DNA from: Hyalangium ruber
GTDB taxonomy: Bacteria; Myxococcota; Myxococcia; Myxococcales; Myxococcaceae
DNA: 64,000 bases
Direction: 5' to 3'
Assembly (NCBI RefSeq): GCF_034259325.1
Contig: NZ_JAXIVS010000004.1
Coordinates: 682,001 to 746,000 of the forward strand
A model generated the notes under the pieces. That model had not been told where the DNA came from. It did not search any database and saw only the letters and a list, made by a program, of their open reading frames with translations. A program made the translations under genes and the position numbers. Below, piece by piece: positions 41,747 to 48,877 of the stretch (position 1 is the first letter of the stretch; each line of letters begins with the position of its first letter).

Positions 41747-43453
41747 TCACCCCCGACCGGGGGTACCAGGACTCAGGTTGCCTGTCTGCTCCACCTCCGG
41801 CCAGGCAATGACGCCCAGTTCATCGGCGGCCAGGAGGAACTCGCCGATCATCCGCCCTTGGTCGGCGATGAAGCGCGCGGTGGAGATACCCGCGAGCACC
41901 CCACGCCCCCGCTCCCGCCACGCCGCGTCTCCCGTGAGCGCGTGAAGCGAGGCGAGGAAGCGCGCCGCCGCCACGTTGTGGACGAAAGGGCGCTCCCGGC
42001 GGGCGAAGACGCCCACGGCGTCTGGGTCCAACGTCGTCTCGAAGAGCGCACCGCTGTCCGGAGCCGCGAAGTCCTTCATGAGCCGCTCCCCCACCCGCAC
42101 GGCGGCCTCGCGGTAGCGCGCCTCTCCGGTGCGCAGGGCCAGCAACGCGAGGGCCCGCCCGAGCGCCGCCGCGTCCCCGAGGTACCGAGGCCCGGAGCGG
42201 TGGGAGGCCTCGCGCCACACCGTGCCGCCCTCTCGCACATGGCTGCTCAAGAGGACGTCGGCCGCGGTGCGCGCCCGCGTGAGCGGCTCGCCTTCTCCCG
42301 TCGCCTCATGGAGCGTGAGCAGCGCGGCGATGGCCCGCCCGTTCTCGCGGGAGTAGACGTGGGTGTCCACCCAGGGAATCCCGAGCGCCCGGCGGCCGGC
42401 ATCCTCCTTCGCGTAGTACACGTGTCCATCCACGAAGGGGATGCTCGAATCGTGCGCCCCCACGTCGGCGTCCTGGTTCGTATAGAAGGTGCCATCCGGC
42501 GCGCCCAGGAAGGTCTCCATGTACCGGGCGATGCCACGCGCCTGGGCGAGCACCGAGGCCTCCTTCGTGAGCGCCCACGCTCGCGCGTAGGCCTCCAGGT
42601 TGGCGGCCTGCTGCACCATGAGCTTCTCGTAGTGCTGCTCGTTCCAGTGGTTGGCGGCCGAGTACTGGTAGACGCCGCCCCACACCGGATCATGGATGGG
42701 GCGCTGGCGCTCCAGGGTGAAGACGACGCGCTCCCGAGCGCTCCGGTCCCCCCGAGCGGCGCGACGCACCTCGAACTCGAGGTTCTCTCCCACCGGTGCC
42801 TTCCGGTACGCGCCCCAGTTCCCCTCGCGCGCGTCGTACATGTCATCCATCCGCTGGAGCACGGAGGAGGCAACCCACGGCAGCATGGCGGGCGTGGCCG
42901 CCACCTCCACCGAGAGCGAGCGCGCCGCGGCCTGCCGCTCCCGCGAGAGCGCCTCGACGCTCCGGAGCAGCGCGAGGAAACGTTCCGGAGCGAGATAGCC
43001 CCGGTACTTGCCGACCTCCTCCGCGTCGGGGTTCAGGAGGATGGTGGCGGGCCAGCCGTAGTCCACCCAGCGCTCGAACAAGTCCGGCCGCGCATCCACG
43101 TCCACGCGGATGGCCACGAAGCGCTCGCGCAGGAGCCGGCCCACCTCGGGGTCGCGGTACGTCGTCTCGTCCATGACGTGGCACCAGTGACACCACTCGG
43201 CGGCGCCATCGATGAGCAGGTAGCGCCCCTCGCGCTTGGCACGGGCGAAGGCCTCCGGCCCCCACTCCTCCCAGGTGAAGGAGGGCGCCAGGCCCCGCTC
43301 CCGGGCGCGGACGATGTCCACCGAGGCGGGAGTCCCTGGGCGGACGTGCCCTCCGGGACCGGTAGCGGGGCGGCAGGCGGACAGCAGCAGGAGCAGGACG
43401 AGACAGGAGCGCACGCGGGGGAGGATACGGAACAGCCGCGAGAACGGTTTCAC
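41747..43453 (-). CDS. DUF255 thioredoxin-fold lipoprotein with six-hairpin domain
   Basis: About 568 residues. The lipoprotein signal ends LLLLLSAC. A thioredoxin-like domain follows with AEWCHWCHVMDETTYRDPEV, the CxxC signature of the DUF255 (SSP411/YyaL) family, and IRVDVDARPDLF. The rest is an alpha/alpha barrel-like region (VWGGVYQYSAANHWNEQHYEKL, RENGRAIAALLTL), as in the eukaryotic SPATA20 relatives, but somewhat shorter. It is predicted to work in the periplasm. The GTG start at 43453 overlaps the stop of the upstream kinase in GTGA, implying coupling. The substrate is unknown. Confidence 0.85.
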   Translation of the reverse strand: MKPFSRLFRILPRVRSCLVLLLLLSACRPATGPGGHVRPGTPASVDIVRARERGLAPSFTWEEWGPEAFARAKREGRYLLIDGAAEWCHWCHVMDETTYRDPEVGRLLRERFVAIRVDVDARPDLFERWVDYGWPATILLNPDAEEVGKYRGYLAPERFLALLRSVEALSRERQAAARSLSVEVAATPAMLPWVASSVLQRMDDMYDAREGNWGAYRKAPVGENLEFEVRRAARGDRSARERVVFTLERQRPIHDPVWGGVYQYSAANHWNEQHYEKLMVQQAANLEAYARAWALTKEASVLAQARGIARYMETFLGAPDGTFYTNQDADVGAHDSSIPFVDGHVYYAKEDAGRRALGIPWVDTHVYSRENGRAIAALLTLHEATGEGEPLTRARTAADVLLSSHVREGGTVWREASHRSGPRYLGDAAALGRALALLALRTGEARYREAAVRVGERLMKDFAAPDSGALFETTLDPDAVGVFARRERPFVHNVAAARFLASLHALTGDAAWRERGRGVLAGISTARFIADQGRMIGEFLLAADELGVIAWPEVEQTGNLSPGTPGRG

Positions 43454-45114
43454 GAAGCCACGGCCAGGGTGACGCGGAAGGTGGTGCCTCGCCCCACCTG
43501 GCTCTCCACCTGGATGCTGCCCCCCTGGGAGTTGACGAGGCTGCGGCACAGCGACAGTCCCAGCCCCGTACCCACGCCAATGGGCTTGGTGGTGAAGAAG
43601 GGATCGAAGATGCGCTCCAGGTTCTCCGGAGGAATTCCACACCCCGTGTCCTTCACCTCCAGGAAGACGCTCCCCTCCCCATTCAGCCGCACCACCACGC
43701 GGATCTCGTTCTCCTCGACCTGTCCCGGCTCGATGGAGTGCGCCGCGTTGATGAGCAGGTTGAGCAGCACCTGCACCAGCCGCGGCCCATTGCCTCGAAT
43801 GGAGGGCACGTCCTGACAGTCGAGCACCATCCGCGCCCGAGGGAGGACCTCCGGCTCGGCCAACCGCGAGGCGCTGCGAACCACCGACGCCAGCTCCACC
43901 GGGCCGAGCGCGAGATCATCCGGGCGGGCCAGCATCCGGAGATCCTGGACGATGAGGCGCACCCGCTCGGCGCCCTCGCTCACCCCGCTCAACGCCTCCA
44001 TCAGCTCCTGGTGCTCGGGAGACGCGGCATCGCCCATCCGCGACAGCTCGGTGGTGAGGAAGCGCAGGTTGCTGATCATATAGGAGAGCGGGTTGTTGAT
44101 TTCATGCCCCACACCGGCCGCGAGCCGGCCCACCGCCGCGAGCCGGTCCGAGAAGAGGAGCAGCTCCTGGGTGTTCTGGAGCTGCCGAAAGCTCGCCTCC
44201 AGGCGGGCGTTGGCGGTCTCCAGCTCGGAGGTCCGTGCGCGCACCGTCTCCTCCAACATGGCGCTGTAGCGGCGCGCCTCCCGCTCGGAGGCCTCGGCCT
44301 CGGCCTTCACCAGCCGCTGCTTCTCCTGGAGCGTGTCGCGCAGCTCGCCGGCCATGCGGTTCATGGCATGGGCCAGCATGCCCAGCTCATCCCGCCCCAT
44401 GGTCGGCACGGCCACCTCGAAGTCCCCCTGACCGATGCGCTCGGCGGCGCCCCGGAGCTTGCGCAACGAGCCTCGCAGCGGCAGGAGGATGGCCATGGCC
44501 AGCACGATGACGAGCACGCCGCAGCCAATCGTGACGGCCTTCGCGATGGTCAACCCGCGCTGCACGTTGTGGTTCCAATGGCGGCGCAGCTGGGCCCGCA
44601 ACTCCCACTCCCGCTTATGAATGGCGGAGATGCGCTGTCCCACCTCGCGCTCATATTCCTGGTAGAGCCCCCAGTGAACGCTGGCCGAGACGGGGACTCC
44701 TTCTGGCTCCGCGCGCAGGCGCAGTTCGGCCCGGTCCATCCAGAGGCGCAGCGCCAGGAAGATCTGCTGCTGCTCCTCGGTCTTCCACTCGCCCTCCCAT
44801 CCGTCGCCCACGGCCTGCCGCTCTCGCTGGAGTCCCTGCTCGAGCCGCACCCGCTCTTCCTCGAGCAGGGCCTGGTACTCGCGCCGCACCTTCGCGGTGT
44901 CCTTCCCCTGCTCCCGCGCCTCTCGCATGGCGTTGAGGTAATGCCAGGAGTCGTCCTTCAGCAGGGACAGGTTGTCGAGCTGCTCTTGGATGGAGATCAG
45001 CCGCTCGCGGATGCCCTGGCCCACCCGCGAGGCGAAGATGAGCGAGCCCCCCAGGGTGCAGATCGACAGCAGGGCCACACCCGCGAACAGCAGGACCTTC
45101 GTGCTGACCGACAT
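43450..45114 (-). CDS. membrane sensor histidine kinase with HAMP
   Basis: A 554-residue kinase. TM1 is at about 8-28, a helical periplasmic sensor rich in Glu/Arg spans about 30-180, and TM2 is at about 192-213 (VLVIVLAMAILLPL). HAMP is at about 214-265, then comes a coiled coil and HisKA with GHEINNPLSYM, followed by HATPase (LLINAAHSIEPG, D-T-G-C-G-I-P, G-L-G-L-S-L). The GHEINNP form is typical of NtrB-like kinases that feed NtrC-type activators. The ATG at 45114 has GGAGG 11 bases upstream. It is coupled to the DUF255 lipoprotein and follows a receiver-DUF4388 gene by 237 bases. Confidence 0.9.
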   Translation of the reverse strand: MSVSTKVLLFAGVALLSICTLGGSLIFASRVGQGIRERLISIQEQLDNLSLLKDDSWHYLNAMREAREQGKDTAKVRREYQALLEEERVRLEQGLQRERQAVGDGWEGEWKTEEQQQIFLALRLWMDRAELRLRAEPEGVPVSASVHWGLYQEYEREVGQRISAIHKREWELRAQLRRHWNHNVQRGLTIAKAVTIGCGVLVIVLAMAILLPLRGSLRKLRGAAERIGQGDFEVAVPTMGRDELGMLAHAMNRMAGELRDTLQEKQRLVKAEAEASEREARRYSAMLEETVRARTSELETANARLEASFRQLQNTQELLLFSDRLAAVGRLAAGVGHEINNPLSYMISNLRFLTTELSRMGDAASPEHQELMEALSGVSEGAERVRLIVQDLRMLARPDDLALGPVELASVVRSASRLAEPEVLPRARMVLDCQDVPSIRGNGPRLVQVLLNLLINAAHSIEPGQVEENEIRVVVRLNGEGSVFLEVKDTGCGIPPENLERIFDPFFTTKPIGVGTGLGLSLCRSLVNSQGGSIQVESQVGRGTTFRVTLAVAS

Positions 45115-45351
45115 GGGCTGGCCCCCCTCCACGCTCTCCCAGGGCAAAGGCAGTGTAACGAGCTTGAACCCACGCTCGCTACCCTCCCCCCCCGTGTCCT
45201 GGAGGGCGGCTGCGCTTCGGGCCGGACGGCATGCGCTGGCGGAGGTGTACCTCTACGTCACCCGATGAAAATACCCTGCCCCGCCGAGGTTCCCGATCAA
45301 AGCTTTTTGGGGGGGAGCGAATGGCGGTTGCCCTCGACGGGACAGGGGCTC

Positions 45352-46077
45352 TCAAATCAATGCCAGGGACGGCTCGGCCGCGACGGCGTGCTCACCTCTG
45401 CGGGCCAGCAGCGAGCGGGGCCACGGCGCCCGCTCCCGGGCGAAGAGTCGTTGGCTGGGCGTGTCGATGGTGAGCCGCAGCCCGGAAATGGCTGGCGAGA
45501 GGCGCAGCCGCGGCGTCCCCCAGCCCATCATCTCGAAGAGGGCGCGCTCACCCACCAGGGACGAGGTCTCCGCGTGGACGACCTCACCCGAGAGCACGTG
45601 GAGCGTGCCGGTGCGCTCACCCACTTGCAGTTGAAGCATGCAGGTCTTCCGCTCCCACGCCACCAGCTGCAGGAAGCCCAGGAGGGTGCCGGTCGGCCAG
45701 CGCCCCTCGTCGTGCTTCTGGAGGAGCTCGCGCACCTCGAAGGCCAGGCTGTGGATGCCAAACTGCTTGGGCAGACAAGGCACCTGGGCCGAGCGCCCGA
45801 AGCAGATCAACCGCTCCCAGGGGTCTCGGGAAGTCAGCACCACCACCGGCAGCTCCGGGTTGCGGTACATCACATGGGCCAGCAGCTGGAAGCCATCCAT
45901 CACCGGCATCCACAAGTCGGTGAGCAGCAGATCCACCGGGCGATCCCCCAACACCTGCACCGCCTCCGCGCCGTTGGAGGCCACCACCAGCGTGAACTCC
46001 TCCCGGTGGAGCTCGAACGCGGTGGCCGCCCTGGCCCGCACGTACTTGTCGTCATCGACCAGCAGGATTGTCTTCAC
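45352..46077 (-). CDS. receiver plus DUF4388 (PATAN) protein
   Basis: 241 residues. The receiver has TILLVDDDKYVRA, Asp in LLLTDLWMPVMDGF, Thr in VVLTSRD and Lys in LPKQF. The C-terminal DUF4388 domain reads LLGFLQLVAWERKTCML...GTLHVLSGEVVHAETSSLVGERALFEMM. DUF4388 domains mediate signal output by protein contact in myxobacteria and cyanobacteria. The GTG at 46077 has GGAGG seven bases before it; the longer frame upstream would cross the sigma-54 promoter at 46111-46128. The predicted leader is about 25 bases. Confidence 0.88.
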   Translation of the reverse strand: MKTILLVDDDKYVRARAATAFELHREEFTLVVASNGAEAVQVLGDRPVDLLLTDLWMPVMDGFQLLAHVMYRNPELPVVVLTSRDPWERLICFGRSAQVPCLPKQFGIHSLAFEVRELLQKHDEGRWPTGTLLGFLQLVAWERKTCMLQLQVGERTGTLHVLSGEVVHAETSSLVGERALFEMMGWGTPRLRLSPAISGLRLTIDTPSQRLFARERAPWPRSLLARRGEHAVAAEPSLALI

Positions 46078-46110
46078 GGAGGGCCTCCGAACGGCGTGAC
46101 CCTCCCGCTT

Positions 46111-46128
46111 AGAGCAACCCGGATGCCA
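46111..46128 (-). promoter_or_regulatory. sigma-54 (-24/-12) promoter for receiver-DUF4388 gene
   Basis: On the minus strand the sequence is TGGCATCCGGGTTGCTCT, matching the consensus TGGCAC-N5-TTGC at all invariant positions with correct spacing. Start of transcription would fall near 46101, about 25 bases before the GTG. The same 18 bases occur upstream of the paralogous gene at 48673. Confidence 0.85.
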
Positions 46129-46366
46129 GGGCCTCGGGCCGCGCCAACTCCGCGAAACCGTTGAGGCTACGCCTCGGTGCCCTTCAAAGGGCCCGTGCGC
46201 GAGGCGTGCATCGTGGCATTTCGCCTCAGCGGCTCGCGCGAGGCAAAAGCCCTGTCTTTCTCCGCACATACCCACGCGGGCCCAGGGCAGGCGTGACGGA
46301 ACGCCACAGCGCTCGACGGCTGCTCCCTTTGCGTCTGGGCAGGCGGCGAGCGCAACGACTGCGCGC

Positions 46367-47776
46367 TCAGCGCGAGCGCGGGGGCGCGGGCGCGTCGGGG
46401 TCCGCGGCGTCCTCGGAGGACAGGGCGCGGTACTCGGCGAGCTTGCGATAGAGGGTGCGCCGGTCCACGCCCAGCACGGTGGCGGCGCTGGACTTGTTGC
46501 CCCCCAGCGCCTCCAGCACGCTGAGGATGTGGCGCCGCTCCACCTCGTGCAGGGGCAGGAAGGAGCCCCCCTCGGCGCCCAGGCTCGGCGGCACGCCCCG
46601 GTACTGGCGGACCTTCTCCGGCAAGTCCCGCACGGCGATGGACTCGCTGGCGGTGAGGGCCACCGCGCGCTCGATGCAGTTCTGCAATTCGCGCACGTTG
46701 CCCGGCCACGAATAGGCCAACAGCCGCTCCGCCGCCTCGTCCGACAGGCCCGCCACCTTCTTGTCCGCGAGCGCCGCCGCCTGCTCCAGGAAGCGCTGGG
46801 CCAACAGCAGCACGTCTCCGCCCCGGTCCCTCAAGGGCGGCAGCGGCACATGCACCACGTTGAGCCGGAAGAAGAGGTCCTGCCGGAAGCGCTTCTGCTG
46901 GACGGCCTCCTCCAGGTCCACGTTGGTGGCGGAGACGACGCGCACGTCAATCGCCTGCTCGGCGGTGGCGCCCACCGGGCGCACCTTGCGCTCCTGCAAC
47001 GCGCGCAGGAGCTTGGGCTGCAGGCCCAGGGGCAGCTCGCCTACCTCGTCCAGGAAGAGCGTGCCGCCATGGGCCTGGACGAAGAGGCCGGGCTTGTCCG
47101 AGCGCGCGTCGGTGAAGGCGCCCTTCACATGGCCGAACAGCTCGCTCTCCAGCAGGGCCTCGGGCAGCGCGCTGCAGTTGATGGCCACCAGGGGCCCGTC
47201 CTTGCGCCGCGAGCGCTGGTGCAGCGCGCGCGCCACCAGCTCCTTGCCCGTGCCGCTCTCGCCGGTAATCAGCACGGAGATGTCGGCGGTGGCCACCCGG
47301 TCCAGCAGCCCGTACACCTCGCGCATGGCGGCGCTGGTGCCCAGCAAGTCCTCGAAGCGCCGCGTCTGGTCCACGGTGCGCCGCAGCCGGCTCACCTCCT
47401 CGCGCAGCGCGCGCAGCTGCACGGCGCGCTCCAGCGTGAGCGCCAGCGCCGCGAAGTCCAGGGGCTTGGTGATGAAGTCGTAGGCGCCCGCGCGAATGGC
47501 CGCCACCGCCAGCTCGATGCTGCCGTGGGCGGTGATGAGGACGATGGGCAGCTCGGGGTAGCGCTCGGCCACCTGGCGACACAGCTCGATGCCGTTGGGG
47601 CCGCCGATGAGCTGCAGGTCCGTCACCAGCACATCCGGCAGCTCGCGCGTCAGCCGCGCCAGCGCCGCGTCCGCGCCCGTGACGGTCGCCACCTCGAAGC
47701 CGCGATGGCGGAGCTGCACGGAGATGAGCGCTCCGAGCTCCACATCGTCATCCACCACCAGGACCTTGGGTGCCAT
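46367..47776 (-). CDS. NtrC-family sigma-54-dependent activator
   Basis: 469 residues. The receiver has VLVVDDDVELG, Asp in VLVTDLQLIGG, Thr in LITAHGS and Lys in ITKPLD. The AAA+ domain has Walker A GESGTGKE, the loop-1 motif ELFGHVKGAFTDA (GAFTDA in place of GAFTGA) and Walker B GGTLFLDEVGELP. A Fis-type helix-turn-helix follows (GGNKSSAATVLGVDRRTLYRKL). It activates sigma-54 promoters when phosphorylated. The ATG at 47776 is chosen by the receiver N-terminus. It lies between two receiver-DUF4388 genes that both carry sigma-54 promoters, which are its obvious candidate targets. Confidence 0.93.
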   Translation of the reverse strand: MAPKVLVVDDDVELGALISVQLRHRGFEVATVTGADAALARLTRELPDVLVTDLQLIGGPNGIELCRQVAERYPELPIVLITAHGSIELAVAAIRAGAYDFITKPLDFAALALTLERAVQLRALREEVSRLRRTVDQTRRFEDLLGTSAAMREVYGLLDRVATADISVLITGESGTGKELVARALHQRSRRKDGPLVAINCSALPEALLESELFGHVKGAFTDARSDKPGLFVQAHGGTLFLDEVGELPLGLQPKLLRALQERKVRPVGATAEQAIDVRVVSATNVDLEEAVQQKRFRQDLFFRLNVVHVPLPPLRDRGGDVLLLAQRFLEQAAALADKKVAGLSDEAAERLLAYSWPGNVRELQNCIERAVALTASESIAVRDLPEKVRQYRGVPPSLGAEGGSFLPLHEVERRHILSVLEALGGNKSSAATVLGVDRRTLYRKLAEYRALSSEDAADPDAPAPPRSR

Positions 47777-47866
47777 ACCTCGCAGCATGGCCGGACGCTC
47801 GGGGCCGGCACCTCCTGGGCCTCTGGATACCACGTCATGAACGCCCCGGCGCTATTGGGACTCGGC

Positions 47867-48673
47867 TTAGCTGGCGGCGCCTGCCTGCTGGCCCGACACC
47901 CAGCGCTCCGCCCAGGAGATGGCGCGACGCAGCGCGCTGTCTCGCCGGGAGCGCACGAGCACCACCGGGGCGGGCTTGCCCGAGGTGGCCGGCATGGGGA
48001 CGACGGTGGCGGGCATCTCCCAGACGGACTCCTCCACCACGAGCTGCTCCAGCCGGTGCGAGAGCGTCAGCTGGGGCTGCGAGGGCAGCGGGTCCACGCG
48101 CATCCACACCTCGCGCCAGGTCAGCATCTCGTCCATGGCCACCCCACCCTCGGCGCCATCGCACGCGGCGTGGATGAGCTCGCCGCAGAAGAGCTGGAGC
48201 TGCCCGGAGCGCGGGCCCGCGTTCACCTTCAACGTACACGTCTCACGCTCGTGGGAGAGCACGCGCAGCAGGTCATGCAGGGACATGGGCCGGGCCGACT
48301 TGCCTTCGAGCGACTGGAGCACCTCGCGCGTCATGGTAAGCAGCAGCTCGGTGCGGACCGGCTTGTTCAGGTGGCTGCGCCAGGGAAGGACGGACACCTC
48401 GTCCTGCGAGCTCCGGTCGGCGCTCCACGGGGTACTCATCGTCACCACGGCCACCTTGGGGCAGCAGTTGGCCAGGTAGGCCAGCAGCTCGAAGCTCTCG
48501 CGCTCGGGCAGGCCCAGGTCCACGAGCGCCAGGTCCACCTCGTGCTCGCCCAGGACCCACAGCGCCTCCAGGTAGGTGGAGGCCGTGAGCAGCAGCAGCT
48601 CGGGCTGCGCGAAGGCGCGGACCGCACGGGCGCGGGCGAGGCAATCGGTGTCGACGAGGAGCACGGTCTTCAT
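47867..48673 (-). CDS. receiver plus DUF4388 (PATAN) protein, paralogue
   Basis: 268 residues, same layout as the gene at 45352-46077. The receiver starts TVLLVDTDCLARARAVRAF, with Asp in LALVDLGLPERESF, Thr/Ser in VVTMSTPW and Lys in HLNKPVR. The DUF4388 part has LHDLLRVLSHERETCTLKV and LQLFCGELIHAACDGAEGG. A 70-residue C-terminal tail follows that the paralogue lacks. No ribosome-binding site precedes the ATG at 48673; with the sigma-54 promoter 12 bases upstream the transcript would begin about three bases before the start codon. The activator gene follows 90 bases downstream, so it may be transcribed with it. Confidence 0.87.
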   Translation of the reverse strand: MKTVLLVDTDCLARARAVRAFAQPELLLLTASTYLEALWVLGEHEVDLALVDLGLPERESFELLAYLANCCPKVAVVTMSTPWSADRSSQDEVSVLPWRSHLNKPVRTELLLTMTREVLQSLEGKSARPMSLHDLLRVLSHERETCTLKVNAGPRSGQLQLFCGELIHAACDGAEGGVAMDEMLTWREVWMRVDPLPSQPQLTLSHRLEQLVVEESVWEMPATVVPMPATSGKPAPVVLVRSRRDSALRRAISWAERWVSGQQAGAAS

Positions 48674-48684
48674 GCCCGTGTACC

Positions 48685-48702
48685 AGAGCAACCCGGATGC
48701 CA
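48685..48702 (-). promoter_or_regulatory. sigma-54 (-24/-12) promoter, nearly leaderless
   Basis: TGGCATCCGGGTTGCTCT on the minus strand is identical over 18 bases to the element at 46111-46128. Fourteen bases separate TTGC from the ATG, which places +1 about three bases before the start codon. Confidence 0.83.
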
Positions 48703-48807
48703 CGCCCCTCTGGGTACACAACCCCTCGAAACTCCAGGGCCCGTGCCGTCCGGGGGCTCACCCACCCCCGTGGCAGCCCTGTGCACCGTAGCGTCCTGTC
48801 ACAGGGG

Positions 48808-48862
48808 CCCGGGAGGGACAAAGCCGTGTCCTTCCCGGGGGTTGGGGAGCTGGAGGCTCCCC
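48808..48862 (-). terminator. two hairpins after the subtilase gene
   Basis: An imperfect 13-bp stem (48808-48820 with 48827-48839, one mismatch) and a perfect 7-bp stem GGGGAGC/GCTCCCC (48844-48850 with 48856-48862) lie between the protease stop codon and the next gene on the same strand. No T tract is present. Confidence 0.5.
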
Positions 48863-48877
48863 CTGGGACATTTCGCC

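Noticed and set aside
45115-45351. Small plus-strand gene starting at the ATG near 45265
   Set aside because: Its frame runs into antisense of the receiver-DUF4388 gene and has no motif; the gap holds only C/G homopolymer runs.
46200-46230. A 16-base match (CATTTCGCCTCAGCGG) with the 3' end of the subtilase gene near 48868
   Set aside because: A single exact match of this length can arise by chance in a 64-kb high-GC window, and the flanks do not align.
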